From: Gavia stellata
Lineage: Eukaryota > Chordata > Aves > Gaviiformes > Gaviidae
Assembly: GCF_030936135.1 (NCBI RefSeq)
Contig: NC_082602.1
Coordinates: 3,906,001-3,970,000 of the forward strand
Direction of reading: 5' to 3'
Length of the DNA: 64,000 bases
Shown: positions 25,916 through 40,900 of the stretch, in pieces
Position numbering within the stretch: the stretch's first letter is position 1
Layout of the letters: every line of letters begins with the position of its first letter
Notes under the pieces: generated by a model
Told to the model about the DNA's origin: nothing
Seen by the model: only the letters and a program-made list of their open reading frames with translations
The model's database searches: none
Made by a program: the position numbers and the translations under genes

Positions 25916-28900
25916 GATGCTAAAACAGGGTCCCTTTGAACCCGCGTGCTGAAGCGGTGATGCGTCCACCCCTGAACCACCCGCCCCTCTCCTGTAGGGT
26001 CACTTTTTTAACCTGTTGCACAAGCCAAAAGCAGAACAGGATGGAAAAAGGGGCAGTTAAAGCTGGATGCTGCTGGCAACACGTGTGATGAATGCGACAG
26101 TCGTCCTGGCTGAGCACACGTGTGCCTCCCAGCCCTTTGAGCTCTGCGCAGTGATAATCAGGAGCTGAGGGCTGCATTGTCTGGATTATATTGCAGCACG
26201 TGGACTGAGAGACAGGGTAATGGCGGGAGTGCGTGTGGCACAATGCTTCCCAGAATTTTTAAGGTGTTTTTTTCCCCCCGTTGCCAGGGGAACCGTGTCT
26301 GCATGGATGCCGTGTGCTGCTCCCCGGCATGTTTTCGCTCTCCAGGCCTGCCGGATTTGTGCCCATGTCCTGCAGCTCATCGTCTGCTAAACCCACTCAC
26401 GTGATGCGCAATTTTCCAGTGCTGACAACAATTTTGTACTACACTGGTGTACATGGTAGGCAGAAATTCAGCACCCCGCGATACCCTCATGGCTTTCTTT
26501 ACCCTTGAAGCAACTGATTCTGAAAATTTTTTAATATAATGTGACATACATCCCTTGTATATACTCTTGTGCATGTTTTGTTTTCTACTGTTAGGGTTTG
26601 TGGGTGTCACAGAGATGATTTGTTTCTCCAGCAGGAGAGTTAGAGGGAAGCAAATTCTTCCTTTCTTTTTTTGCCCTCTGCAGATTCGCTTGCCAGGGTA
26701 ATGAAAAGGAAAAATGAGCATCTTTTGTGTCCTGGGAGACCCTGAGTGCCTGTCCAGGGAGAAAAGATGTGGAGAACAACGCAGCACCTGAGAAGAAAAT
26801 AGTTGTGTGCGGATATGAAGCTGGAAGCTTTGATGTGGATGAGAAGAGGAGGGGCACCGTATGGTTTCCAGCAATGAAATCAGGAGGTGGGATTGTTTGT
26901 GAGGTCGGGAAAGGCCAGCAGAATATTTTCTTGGCATAAGTTTGAATTGCAGGACTGGCAGTTTCCTCAGCACAGCCCAGTAGAAGCACCCCGTAAATAG
27001 TGGCATAAGCAGGAGGTAAAGGAAGCGATATTGCCGTGAAGTTGCAGGTGGAGATAAGAGTGCTGCAGATAACAGCTACGTTCAGGGGATCTCAGCTGCA
27101 GTTTTCTCAAGAAAATGCAGTGGCAGTTTTGATGGTGACTTGTCAGGGCCTCGAATGCATCTTGGCTAGGTGACAGTGCCTCTGCTGACCTCCCTCTTGG
27201 TTTGGAGATGGGGGAGGAAGCAAATACCCCATCTTTCACAGTACCCCACTTTCCCTCTGTTGGATTTTGTTCCCAGCACAGCTGGGAGCCGATCCTATTT
27301 ACCTTGCCAATACACATGCTGCCAGCACAGGGCAACTGACAGACACCTCTGCTCATTAGAGGTGAGAATTTCTGTGGTTGGAGAACGTCAGGAGAAAAAC
27401 GATTAATTATACTGTGTCTGCTGATTACCCGGCTCCTTTGTAATGGCATTTTCTCTCCTAGGTTATAAATCAAGCCTTAACTGCCAACCTTACATGCGAG
27501 AGATCTCTCGCAGCGGGATGTGCTTTTGCTGAAAAGCGTCCAGAGGGCAGTTGTGATTTTTCCTTGGTCTACGGTGTGAAATTCTGGCCGGGGGGATCCT
27601 TTGGCTGACTCCGACTTTTGAACCCCTAAGTGCATGAAACTCCCCCTCTGCCCAGCTTTGATTTCTCTTTTTGAGATGGGAGTCTTTAGATTTGCTTTTA
27701 ATGATTGATTGAGTGATGTTGAGCAAGGTGTTTGCTCAGAGCAGTTTGCAGCCCCGTGCAAGGGGTGTGCTTGTTTATCGGCAACAGATATTTTTTCCTT
27801 TTACCTCCCTTGTTGTCTAGATCAGAGCTGTGCTTTTTTGGGCTAGGTCAATGGCAGCTAAACCCACATGCGTGCATTGCTTCTATGTATTTGTAGGGAC
27901 CTCTCATATGACTCACCTACTATTATTATTTTTATTTTGTCAATACCTTTTTAAAAAAATGTACCTGACCCTGAAAGCTGCTTTGGCTGAGATCCACATA
28001 CTATCTCCCATCTCAAGATTTGCTTTTTCAGTTCCGCCCTTTCTCATTTCACATTCCCTGAAACATTTTCATGGTCCCTTTGAGGGAAGAGGGATACCGG
28101 TTTCCTTCTCTGAGAGTGCTGGCTGCAACGTGTGACTGCTTGCAGTCACATAAGAAACGTGGAGAGCATGATCCTCGCTGCTTCCAGGAGATGGAAGCTG
28201 CCTATAAGAGCTTAGAACTCTCCAACACAGCAACAAATGGCTTTTTTTGGTGTTTCCCCCCCATGGTTTGATTTTTTTTTTCTATTTTTTTATTTCCCCA
28301 CAGTCTGTGCTGGCTCCTCACTTAACAGTATTAAAGATGTGCTCAATGTCACCTTCCTGCGGGTGTGCTTTTCCAGGTGTCCCTTGGGAACCACTGACCC
28401 ACGGGGTGAGCGTTAGCACGGTTTAAGTCACGGTAAATTCACTCTGACTTTGCATCTTGGGCGCTCTCACGAGGCAGATGGGATTAACCAGCAAAGAAAG
28501 CGGTGGCTTCTGCCATCTTGTTTGCTGCAATGCAAGTTTGCGTTGGGCGGGCTGATAGCAGAGCTGCTGACTCAGCAGCGGGATGTTTGCCGATGACACT
28601 GGCAGAAGGAGTCTTTACCTCGAGCAAGGTGCGGTTACAGGGCTGGCTGTCCTTCTTTGGAAGAAGGGTGGGTGTCCTCCAGCACTGCGTGGGAGAGGTT
28701 TGTCTGTCGCTGCCGGGAGGGAGCCAGTGGGGCTTACTAAATAGCAAACACATGTCACGTGAAGATTTCCTGGACTGAAAGTAGGTGAAGGCAGAAAAAG
28801 GGAGAAGCTGCTTTTGTGCTTGCTCTGTTCTTGTGTTTCCCAGGTCTACTTCTGGCTGTAGCTGGAGGCAGGGTCTGAACTAGCTCCTGTCTCAGGATGT

Positions 28901-31900
28901 CCCGGCTCCTTAGAGAAGGTCTTTAGAAAATCCTGGGTGAGCTGCTTGTTTGCTTCACCTTTACCTGATGCGCTTGGCTTTTCTTCAGGTCTGACACCAT
29001 CTGCCGTTCTCTCTTCCCACCGTTCGGGAGGGAGAAGGGCTTGCTATGCTTCACCTCTTTTCCCTGAATGGGGAGACCCAGGGCAGGAGGACAGTTAGCA
29101 TCCCACAAAACAGGGGGGAACAGATTTTTGCCTGGTGAGTACTAAATTGCCCATGTATTTATGGCTTTGAGGTTGCTCCTGTGAAGAGACTGAAACTATG
29201 TGTTGTGGGCTGGGGGGAACAACTGCTTAGTCAAGCAGGGAAACAATTAACCAGCTGCAGTGCCTCAGGAATTCACTGGGAATACATTTTCAGAGTTTGC
29301 ATCCATGTTAATGGCTTTTGAGTGAGTAGCTTGGGACAGAGTCACAATCTCCTGGTGAGCCTCAGCCCCCAAAGGGTGTTTTAAGCCAGGGTGGGCCAAC
29401 CTCTTTCATCTCTGACTACTCCGCTGGTATCTGAAGCATTGCTCCTGTGGCACAATAGATTTAATTAAAGAGTTTGTTTAGCACCGGAGGGGATTTATGG
29501 CAGTTGTGACAAGTTTAAGTTGACAAAAGGGCCCAATAAATAGAGATGAATCGTTAATTATTCCTGTGTGAGTCTTCCTCTTGTAGCGTCGTTTTATCGA
29601 AGTCGGTGAGGGCCAGGAATTGGCCCCAGCACAATGAACAAAATAAATTGGAGGCTGGTACAAGTGGGGGCTTCTCTGGTCGGCTCACATGATGCTTTAG
29701 GTAAAGGGCCTTGATCTCAGGCAGTGTGCAGGTACCCCTGGAGAAGGTTAGATTGAAAAAAATGGCAATAGAAGTGGCATAACCATTTTTAATGTGCATA
29801 AAACATGAATGCCAAAGTGGGAGATAACTGTGTGCAAGATGGTGGAGTATCGTAGCATCTGGGAGTGAAGACGTGTTGCATTGGGGATGTTTCCCAGAGG
29901 AGGACGATGATGCAAACCTGAGTCCAAAGTACCTGAGCACACATTGCCATGGATGCCTTCTCCTGTGTCAAACTGGTGCTGGAAGAGACAACCCATGGCT
30001 AGCTGATGCACGGAGAAGCCCGGCATGAATTAGATTTGAAAAACCTCAAGAGCTGAGCCAGAATAATCCTGCTTTGACTCTGCGTTTGACCTTGAAACCA
30101 AGTGGCATGACAAAAACAAGGGCTGTGGGCCCTGGCAGCTAATGTACTCCTGTGTCACAAGTCTTGTCCTCGAGGTCCCCAGGAGTTTGCTCCATGATCC
30201 GTGGTGGTCGGTGGTGAGATCATGCAGTTTGCTGCCCTGCTAAGGCATTTCTGTTCCCTGCCACAAGATGCATTTGCCCTGGGGGGAAGGTAATACATCA
30301 GAACTACCTTCTGCCCACCCCTTGCTTTGTCCAGTCTGCTGATGGATTAACATGTAACTCGGCTTTCCTGGACACAGTTGGAGCCTGGTGCAAGGGAAGC
30401 TTCTTGTATTCAGCTTGTTTCCTGATTTTCAGCCCAACTTTGAGTTCCTTTGCTAAACAGGTTGGATTTTCTGGCAAATTTGCAGGGCTTGCAGAGGGCG
30501 AGTATCCTGACGGATCCGGAAAGCTTTCTCTCCAGACTTAGAGTGCTTTTTGCTCCTTGTTTATGCGGGGAGAGTTGGATGCCGTGTGTTAAGTGGCTGC
30601 TGTACAGCCACGTCTTGTCACTAGGGGTCAGGAAAATGCTGAGAAACGGGAGAACTCCCTGAAACCACAGCAGGAGGGCACAGGGTTGGGGCTCTCAGAA
30701 ACCCATCTGATCCCCAAAACCAGGAGTGATTGCTGATGTTATCAGCTGTGCTGAAAAGTGGCTGTGCTCAGCGAAGCTGCTCTTCAGCTGGACCTTCTTG
30801 ACCAAATTGTTTCTCATGAGAAGCACCTCCAAATCCTTTGGCGTGCACCAAAGCATCGGTGCCGCTCCTGGGCCGTGCTTGCCTGTAGACACGTAAGCAT
30901 TGAAGATGTCTCTGCAGCCAGATTGCTCGAGGTCTTTGGTTACCATTGCGGTTTTCAAGTCCTGGAAGTTCTTAGGTTTTATTTCCAGCTTCCCGAGTGC
31001 AGGTCTTGCAGCAAGCTGCCCTGAGGTGTAGGGACAGGAGAAGGGGCCCTGGGTGTGGATGTAAAGGCAAGGTCTGTCTGTACAGACCTTTTATTGGGTA
31101 GGATTAGAGAAGGTAGATGAGCTTTTGGGCATACAAGCTCTTCGATCGGACCTAGAAACAGCAGCCTTCAAAGCCGAATGAGTTGAAAACAGTAGCTTAG
31201 AGATTAGTGAGATATTTAACACGTGTGGTTGCTTTAGAAGGGAAGAGTGGCTGTAATGTACAGGAGATGAGGATAGGTGAGTGGAGAAAAAAAATGTGCT
31301 AAGGCAGTGATTTCCTTGGAGGCAGAGGCAGGTAGCTTACAGGCCGTGGCACATGGTGAGGGCACAGTGGCCAACTCCAGGAGTTTTGCTCTGCAGTAGA
31401 GTAGTGAATTTTATTTCCCAGATGCTGCTTTTGGGAGATGTTTCATTTTTTTTTTTTTCTGAGATCAGAGCTGAGAGAACAGAGGTAGTGATTTAATTTT
31501 TTTTTGGCTGATAAATGGTCCCCCACTGGCTGCTGGGTGTGCTTGTCCCTCGCAGATTGTTTGTGGGAGTCTCTTTGGGCACTCAGCAGGGGCTCAGCTT
31601 CATCTCCAGCCTTCCCAGAAGGGTGGTAGGTGAGCTGGGTGAAGTGTGTGGCATTGCTGGAAGCACAGGGGTAATATCCAGGCGCGGGCGGAGCTGCTGG
31701 AGATACATTGGCAAGTTTTGCATTTTTTGTGTGCAGAAACTTATGAGATTCATGTCAGGTGCAGTGCTGATTATTTTTTTTCCCCCTTGTTAGCATTAAG
31801 CATACCCTTTTGATGAGGTTGCTCTCTTATTTATATTACCACCTCTATTTCTCTCCAGCCTACTGAGTTTGTACTGTTTCTTAAAAACTGAATTCATCTG

Positions 31901-34900
31901 CTTTGCTTGTTCTTGCTATTAGTGGGAATGACCAGTGGACCATGCTGTCTGCACTCCTTGTTCGAAGCAGGATAAAAATTAATGGGAAAATTGTGTACGC
32001 AGCAATCTTAAGAAACCAAAATGCCACTGTGCCTCATCCGTTGGGGGTAGCAAATTAAATAATGTAGCAGCTTGCTTCAAAGTCTGAGGATAAGGAGTTC
32101 TTGTGGCAGGTGTGGCAAGGAGGGGAGAGATGAAATACTACAAACTGTCATTGATTCACAGCCTGGGCTGGAAGTTTGCTGATGTGCTACAGCAAACTGG
32201 AGCTGTGTTTAATTCCAGCTGCCTCTGCTCCCTCCTGCAACAGCTGTATCTCGGAGGGGCTTTGGGCTCAAAAGGAGGGACCTGTTACTCGTAATGGTTT
32301 GCCTCAGCTCTTGGACCTCTGCTTACATCCCTCTGAGGTACTGTTGAAGGTTGTCTGAGTAGTAGCCTGAACTGGTCTTGGGAATTGCTCCTTGGTGTAG
32401 GCTGGGTTTATGACCTTGCAAAGGCGAAGTGTTGAAGCTGGTGGGGAGGAAGGAGAAAAGGAGGTGGTCGTTTCTGACCTGAAGTGGAAAATCACTGGTG
32501 CTGTGAACTCCTGGGGGACATTGCTTGGTTGGCACCAGCTGCCCTGTGTTGTTACCTCTGAGCTAATGTCCTGTGGCAAGATAGCTTTCACCGGGTGCTG
32601 CTGTCTGCTTGAGGCACCATGAAGAGTCAAGATGTTGATGACAGTGTTGTAGTGCTGGGAAAGAGACCTGAGTCTTTCTGGAAGGAGGATGTCCTGTAGG
32701 ACTGCTCTGAACCATGAGCCCTCCTGAGGGTTCCTGTGAGAGCTTGGTCCTTGCTCTGCTCACGCAAAGGGAAGGTGAGGAGCAGGAGCGTGCCCCACAA
32801 TGGGGAGGCAATGTTTGTTCGTGAGACGGGAAGGTTTCCAATACGAGACTATATTAGGGAATCTGCCTTGGACGCATCATCAGGCTCAGGAGAGTTTATC
32901 TACTGGTGCTTTCCCCTCTCAGCCGATGTGCTGGCTATGGCTTTGGACAAACTGCCTGCAAATTAAATGAAGAAAGGAACAGTTGGTTGAAGTGGAGCTG
33001 GGACAGGAACAGACCCAGTGGCCATGGGCAATAGAAGAGGGAGAACAAACCAGGATTTTTTTCTCCCCAAACTCCTATTCCTGGATCAAGCAAGTTGTGT
33101 CAATAAAAGGGACCAACAGTTCCAGTGCAACTGGGAGATGTGATATTGCCTACTGTGGCAGCAAGGACTTAAGTCAGCAGGATCAACAAGCAAGCTCTGT
33201 GCATGAGCAGCACCGTTGCTCAGCAGAGAGAGGGTTTCTCTCCAGGAACCAGCTACTGATCAGCAGGTTACAATGAATGCCCAGCATGTAAAGAAATACA
33301 GAAACTGTGCTGGTGCTGCAGACTTGAGCCCACCCTTGAGGCCCACGTGGCCAAGTGCTCTGTGATAACTCAGCTGTCTCTTCTGATGCACAGCTGAGCA
33401 GGTGAAGCTGATTCACTCAAGCCTGGTGACTGCAGCTGACCTGCCTTAAGCAGGTAACTAGTGGCTTATGTGACTGATAGGTGTCTTAAATCAGCAGGGA
33501 TACTCCATGAAGTATTGGAATGTACCTTGCCTCAATAGATGCTTGGGAATCCAGTCTTGCTTTTGCTATCAAATTCAGCATAAGGATTTTTAAAAGCACC
33601 TGCATTTTTGGGTACCCTCCTGGTGCCACTGCGGTCCTCCAGTGCACGGACGTGGCTGTTGTAGGCGGGAAGGATTGAGAGCCCATCTGGTGAGAAATCA
33701 GGTGCCTCTTACCCACCCCATCTACACAGTAAAATTTGGAATCTGAATTGTCCCTCCTGGAGCTTGGGTGTGGACTGCAGCTTAATGCTCCCATTTTGCT
33801 TAGTGGTGCATGGCTTTCATTAAGTGATGCTGTAAAATACTTGCATTACAGGCTATGAACCAAAGAAATCGGAGCGTAGTCGCTGTGGTTCTGGGTCACG
33901 TTTTGCACGCGGTTCATTGACAGAAGTAACCAACCAGCAGGGATGAGTTGGGTAGAAGGTTTTTTACTGTCTTTGTGGTACCATCTTCTGATGAAATTTG
34001 AGAGGCAGCCCGAGATCTGCTCCATGCTTAGTTTAAGAGGAAGAAATAGTATACTGGTTTTTATTTCACTTGCTGGGAAGTTTAGCTCTGCTTTAGAGCA
34101 TGGAATTGCTTTTTCTTTTTTTCTGACAGAACCCCAGAAAAAGGGTGTTTTAGAGCTTGGAGGAAACTTTAACAAACTGGAGAAAAACCAGGATCTTCCT
34201 CCTCTTTGCCCTGTGCCTGTATCTACACGGGCAGTAAGCATGGTGCAAAAAGCACCCGTCTTATTTTCCAAATCGCTATAGCTGGTGATCAAGTCTGCCA
34301 CGCCAACAAAAAGCATGAAGACCTCTGCTTTCTGCTGATGCAGAACGATAATTTGTGGCTCAGGCATTACTGAGATGTTAGACGCCGAAATTATGACCAC
34401 TCTGTCAGATTGGCTGGATAATTTTTACTCTTAAGCCTTCCACCAAGATGATTTTCAGTGCTTGGAAATTAGTCTTACTCTGCAGAGCTGTCAGTGTCTC
34501 CCAGCTGTGTCAGTATGTGCTCTAACAAATGCGTGTATATATGATATAGCTGTTTCATCATCATTCCCTGCACTCCTCTAGACACCTGGGAGGCTTATCT
34601 TAAGTGCAGCTCTCCTCTCCCAGGAGTCAGTTTTGTTAATTCTTTTTTTGGTTTGTTTTCCAGTAGTGTAGAAAAACCCCAGAACAAGCTTCTTGTTGGT
34701 GTTTTTTTTTTTTTAATTTTATTTTTTTATTCCAGGCCCTGTAGACATACAGGGAGAGAGATTTCATGCTCTGAGTAGGTTATGCTTGAAATGGATGGGG
34801 GGAGGTTTTATTTGTACAGGTAGGAAACTGAGGCAAGGAGAAATCAAGGTCTCGGAGGTGCTAAAGACCCAATTCTCAACGAAAGTTTGTATCCTCCAAA

Positions 34901-37900
34901 GGTAGAAGGCAGAAAATTGTTGTACAGGGAGGTTGTGCTGAGGTCTCTTGGGCAGGTCTGAAAAGGGTTGCAGGTCCCCTCGCAGAAGGGACAAAGCAGT
35001 GCTTAAAACAGTAGATCCTTTGAGAAACAGAGCGCCCATCTGCTGACCTTCCCTATCACTAATCTGCAGCCACGGTCTTGGGTTGACGGAGAGGGGCCAC
35101 CTCCATCCCCAGGGCACTGTTTCCTCCCTGAGGACGCCTGGCCCTGTAGCAACGTATCCTGGACACGTCCCTTCCTAGCAAGAGGTGGGAGATGCAAACA
35201 ATCCCTCCAGAAAGAGTTTCTGCCTTTTGTTGCTTGCAGTGAAGGTGAGCTGCCAGCCTACAGTTGCCTCATCTTCCTTTTGGATATGGTCCCCAACTGA
35301 TTTGGCCTCTATTATTAGTAGCTGACATACCGGTAGAGTCACTTTCCTCCTAACTCTGCTAATTAATCAATGCACCCCGTGACAGCTCTTGACCATTAAA
35401 TAATTTTCATTAGTATTCAGACCCCAACAGCATGGATGAACCCATCTATCTTCATTAGCTCTTGGATTTCAACATCAGGAACAGGAGCCAAAAGTGACAG
35501 TAAAAGGGCAGTTTCCTGTCTAGTCCCTTCCTCATCCCAGTGAAAACTGACCTTGCTGATATTTTTCTTTCTTTTCTTTCCCTGCCCCTTGTTGTATGTT
35601 GGTTAAAGCAGAAGATGGGCAGTAACTTCAGTTCCTCTCCTTCTTGTCCCGAGTGATTATCCTTAGGAAAAAAGTGGACAGGATCCTCTTTAAAGGTAGA
35701 TAAATAACGTACGATTATCCTCGTTTTGTAAGTAATCTGAGAAGGTCACGAAGGAAAGAAAGTGAAGATCAATACTTATCGATGTCTGAATTACCTTCCT
35801 CCATACTAAAAATTAACTTTGCCAGTGGTGTAGCTGCATCTGCACAGAGGTAACCCTACATTGGCCAAAATTGTGCGCACAACCTCAAAACCAGGAAGGA
35901 GGAGTTACACTTCTTGGAAGCGTTTTCTGACCTCACCAAACATCTGGTGTTTTTCTGGAAGCGATGAGAAGCCACCGCTGCACGCTCAACCTTGCTCTCC
36001 AGAATGAGAGGGTATTGCTGTCCTCGCTTGTCTGCGAGGTTATTTCCTGAACACTGGTGTAATGTGGCAAATATTCAGTTATGTTGGGAAGTCGTGTAAT
36101 TTCCTTCCTGTCAGTTGAATCTGTCCTGAAGCAATTCCTGCTTTTGTCAGGTTAACGTGATTTAGATTAAAGAACTAAAAGGACTCGGAGAGGCCTCCTG
36201 AGATGCTGAAGTTTGTCCCCCGCTCTTGGATTATACGATGTGGTCTTCCAATCCATGAATGTGTTGTGGGGGTGGTGGGCTTGGCACCTATTAACTTCTC
36301 TTTCTCCTAAAGCATGTCCTTTCCTGTTGGTTGGGGAGAAAAAAAAAAGAGAATAAAGGCCAAGCTTTGAAGAATTGAGCTGGCTGAGCAGCTTTGCTAC
36401 TCCCATCGGGCGTTGTACACCATGCGGAGGTGTACTCTGTGCTGCCCAAAGACCCGTTTGGCCATCCCAAAGGGTGGTGGTCTGTGGGGCAGGGAGTGCC
36501 TTACCCATCTCTTTTCAGTAAGGACCATGGAAATGCCAAGTGGGTTTTGCATGAGGCTCGTCAAACCAAGAGGAGATGGCTTGTACTTAGCTGCGGTGCT
36601 TACGGGGTGAGTTGCGAGGGTGTTTCATGGGCTCAGGGTGTTTCATCAGGCTAAAAGTGAGAGCTTCCAGAGACTTCTGGAAATCTCACAAGGCAGAGTG
36701 CCAAAAAGGTACATTTTGAGCACAAGGAAATTTCTGTGTGCTCCTTTGACCTTTTGCGGCATTGATACCATGTCCCATGGGTGGCCCAGGGAGGGATCGT
36801 GCAGTGGATAATTGCACTGCATCTCGCAGACTGTTCAGGCCTCGCTCCCTCCTGCACCGTGAGTGCCAGAGATGAACAGCAGACATTATTCTTAAAGCTT
36901 GGTCCTCCCAGGCTGCTGTGCACAGGCACTGCTTGAGCTTTTGTGTTTTCCTCTCTGTTTTTCCAGTAGCGTTTCTGGGATTATCTTTTTTCTCTTCCTG
37001 TAGAACTTGACCCGGAGCCACCTCTGTTGATATGTGTCTGTATCTGCTGAGAACCCTTCTATCAGTTGTCTGCCCAAAGCCACCACTGCAAGTTATTTAT
37101 ACAGTGATTAGTTAAAGCTTCAGATATTTAATGCAACCTTTAAATCACATATTCACCAACAGCTATTGGTCACATAAAATTTCATTGAGCGGTATCTATC
37201 ACTTACTGTTTTTCTCCATGTGTGCATATATTTAATTTTCTACAGACCTCTCTTGCTGATATTTTCTGCTGAGTAAATAGTAAATCGAGGGACTTCAGAA
37301 AGCATTTTGTTGCATTGCAGTGAGCGAATTACTGGTAAAGAGAACATGGAATATAAAAATTCATCTTGCAAAAAAGTTGCCCTGTTGTATAAATCCTATC
37401 TCTCTATGTTAAAACAGAATCAAACCTTAAAATGAAATGTATTTTTTTTTTTACAGCATACGTAGCTAGTAAGGACTCTTCCAACCAGCTAGCTTTGAAT
37501 AATCAGCCTTGTTGGGTTTGCTTCTGTTTTTTGCCTCTTCTGCCTCAGCTTATAGTACGCTTATGAGACAACATCTGCTTTGTACTAGGGGTCCAAAACT
37601 GTACATGTAAATGCTTGAATTCAAAGATACAGTCAAAATGTAATATTTTTAAGTTGGCTCAGAAAACCAAGTTCTTGGGCTCACCAAAGGAGATGAAACT
37701 TGGAAGAAATGTAGGTAGAAAATGCAAATTTGAAGTCTAATGAAACGAACTTCATTTTTGGAACAAGTAGTAATTAAAAGAAGCGAAGAGAGATTATGCC
37801 TGCATCTGCAAGTGGAGTAGCGCTGAGAGCTGGGCTGAGCCCAAGTCAGCAATAAACCCTGAAGTGGGGCATCCAGGTACCTAATCTCACCCTGTGGTCA

Positions 37901-40900
37901 AGAGAGGTGGCTTGAAGGAATCTCAAGGGGATGATTCAGATCCTGGGTGCATTGAATTGCTCCATGACCCCAGTTGGACCTAAGAGCGTCTGGGACCTTG
38001 AGCAAGGAGCCTGGAATTGGGTAAGTTGAGCGCCAGCCTAAAGATTCAGGTGCTTTTGTGTATGTGTAATGCAAATCCTCCTTTTCAGGTGCATGGGTCA
38101 GTTTTGGAGAGTCACACTCAATTTGTGTGTCCTCAGCTTGGAAGTTGGGGCCGCTATTTTGCTGTGCATTTGAAAAGATTGCAGTTCGGTTGGTCTGGAG
38201 TAAAATGTTGCAATATTTCCATGTAATGTGGTTGTGACCACCTTAACCATCTCAGAGTGAACAGGTCTCTTCCTTTTTGTAGGTTTCTGTAGGGTTGGTG
38301 AAGAAAGGAGGAGGCAAAGGACACTGAAGGGGAAAAGGTGTGAGCTTTTTCCAGCTCTGTGTGCTTTAGTGGAGACCTGCCAGCCTTCCCTGCCATTGCA
38401 GAGCTGCCTTGATAGCCCCACAGCTATCTTGTACATGGGACGTCCACGTGTGTCCCCTGCTCCTTCAGTCACAGACCTGCGGTCTGTTTGGTGAGCAGTG
38501 CAAACCCTGAAACAAATGCAGTTCTAGGGAGCAACAGGCTGGTGTTTCTGCCGCCTTCTGGGAAAACAGCTGGCAAATTTGGAGCCCCGTCTGCTTGTGG
38601 GATTCGATGGAAAGGAAGGAGAAAGTTGCTTGTGAGTCTAGTGCCAAAATAAGGGATGTGCAGTGCTAACGGGAGATCACCCTGGGGTGCAGACACAGCC
38701 TCACCTCATCACAGCCCTTTCCCAGCCCAAATATGGGGCCAGCAACTCCTTTCGCCTGTTTTAACCTGGTTATAAGGAGCAGAGGAGAGGAACAGAAGGG
38801 AATAAAAGGAGAAGCTGAGGTTGGGGAATGGCAGGAGAGGGCTGTCGGTGGGCAGCGTGGACGGCTGGGTCACGGTTGGCCGCCTGCCTGACCCTCACCA
38901 GGGCTAATAATGTTTTCTCCAACTCCTTGACTGCTCACTGTAGTTCATTAATTGATTTGGCAGAGGAAAAAGGAAAACAGTGAAGTGAAACTACGTATTT
39001 TAAACTGTCTTCCCGGATCCCAGTAAGATTTCCTTTGCCTTCTTTGGAGCTGGTTGCTGTGTCGGTACCCTGCTGTTCTGCATTCCCCTCGCTCGAGGTT
39101 TGACAGATGCTGAGGTCTCACCTTTGGCTAAGAATTGGGATTTCATTCATCCTGGAGGTAATTTTGCCACTCTTTCCTGTGGGAAATAGACTTCAGGCAG
39201 AGTTAGCTGCTGCCCTCACTACAGCAAAGGCCTATTCTTAGTCTGTGGTGTCATTAGGTCATTAATTAAAGAATTAATTATTTCCTGAATATTTCCTCTC
39301 CCCTTCTTTGGCATAAGGATGAAGTCAGACTTCCATTTGGCCAAACCGTACCTGGTGGGGCTGAGTAATAAAGTAATAAAGCCACAGTGGCAGGTAAACG
39401 CAGGTGATGGAGAGTCCTACCTATGTGTCTTCCCACAGAGCTGTAAGTACTTTACTCCAAGCCTGATTATAAATAGGGGCTTGACCTCTTTTTAACCATA
39501 GTTAAAAGCAGAGTAGCCCCTTCCCAGCATTACGTGGTATGGCACAAGGAAAGGGAAAAAAACCTCCGTGGACTTCAGTGGCCCTTTTCCAGGTGTGAGG
39601 GAGCTCTTGCTGTTTTTCAAGTTCAGAGCCAAAGGCTATCTTTCAATACATTGTATTTAACTTTGTCCAATTCCATTCCCTTTTTCTGCAGCGATAAAAC
39701 CACTATTGCTCTTTCATCTCACCCCCCTTTCTTCCCGAATAGGTTCTGTGAAAACGGTGTTTGGGGGCAGTAAATCACAAAATGGAAGCACGCATTTGTA
39801 AAATGCTTTATGCTTCCCTCCATCAATATTTCAACGTGCGACACAGACACCAACATTTCATTTTAATTACGCTGCAAATTTCCCTGTCGAGGAAGAAAGC
39901 TCAACTCTGCAAGCCAGCCCCGTCCCCCCTTTGCCATGGGAGTGCTGCAATATCCAATTAGCCACGTCTTTTATTCATCTGAGTCACGGGGCGGCGTGCG
40001 TGCCCGGTGCGCGTCTCTCCTGCAGGAGGAAGACTTCCAGCTGGGCTGAATCTGGCCCGGCTTGTCCTTTTCTTGCCACGGGGTGAAGATAGGTCTTGAA
40101 GCCGTTCGTGGAAGTATCTGTGGGAGCTGGCGTGTTGCCTGGAGCCCTCTGCGGGCAGGAAGGGCGATCCAGCACAAACAGAAGGTTTTGGAAGATAGGC
40201 TCTGACAGTGATTAGAGGCAAGGGAAGGCTTCCCTGCTGCAGCGAGTGTCACGTTTTTTTAAAGCTGTCCTTTCTGAGGTTGCATTAGTTGCTAGGACTG
40301 TTTCTGTTCGCAGGAGAAGAGAAAGAACGTGACCGAGGCGTGCAAGTCACTGAACGACACGGGCAAGTCAGCCCATACCCTCTTGTAGCCCTTTCTAGGG
40401 GATGTAAGAGATGGCCACTGGCAACTGAGTGGCGATACGGGAGTCAATGCTTTGTGCACCCAATGAATGTGCTAACCTGCAAAACTCCTTGCCAGAAGAT
40501 ACTGCTGAGTCCCCCCCAAAAAAACAGTAGCAGATTTTCTTAAAGTGTAACATTCACGGGTATGTGAGCTAGGATAAAAATATACGTGACAAAATGCTTA
40601 AGGAAAGGAGAGGGTCCCCTAATGCAAAGGAAATATGTCCCTCGTGGTGGTGCTGTTCCATCATTGTCAATTATAAGGAGTGTTAAATGTTCCTCTGTAG
40701 CAGCTGGTGTGGGGTATTATTTTAGAGAGGGCATTAAATTAGATGGGTTATCAGTGTAATTCGATATGACAATTTCTGTGGTCATATCCTGAAGACAGTG
40801 GAAAAGGTGGGGAGAGGGAGCAGCACCCGTGACACACGCAAATGCTAACTGGAAGGGAAAGAGGCATTCATTTCTTGTTAGCGCGTACAAATGTAAATGT

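Noticed and set aside
26377..27006. 209-codon minus-strand frame upstream of PCBD1
   Set aside because: No domain, no splice or start context, overlapped by other frames on both strands; consistent with chance.
33846..34400. 184-codon minus-strand frame as possible retroelement polymerase fragment
   Set aside because: None of the reverse transcriptase or endonuclease motifs known for bird CR1 elements could be seen, and no retroelement end is nearby.
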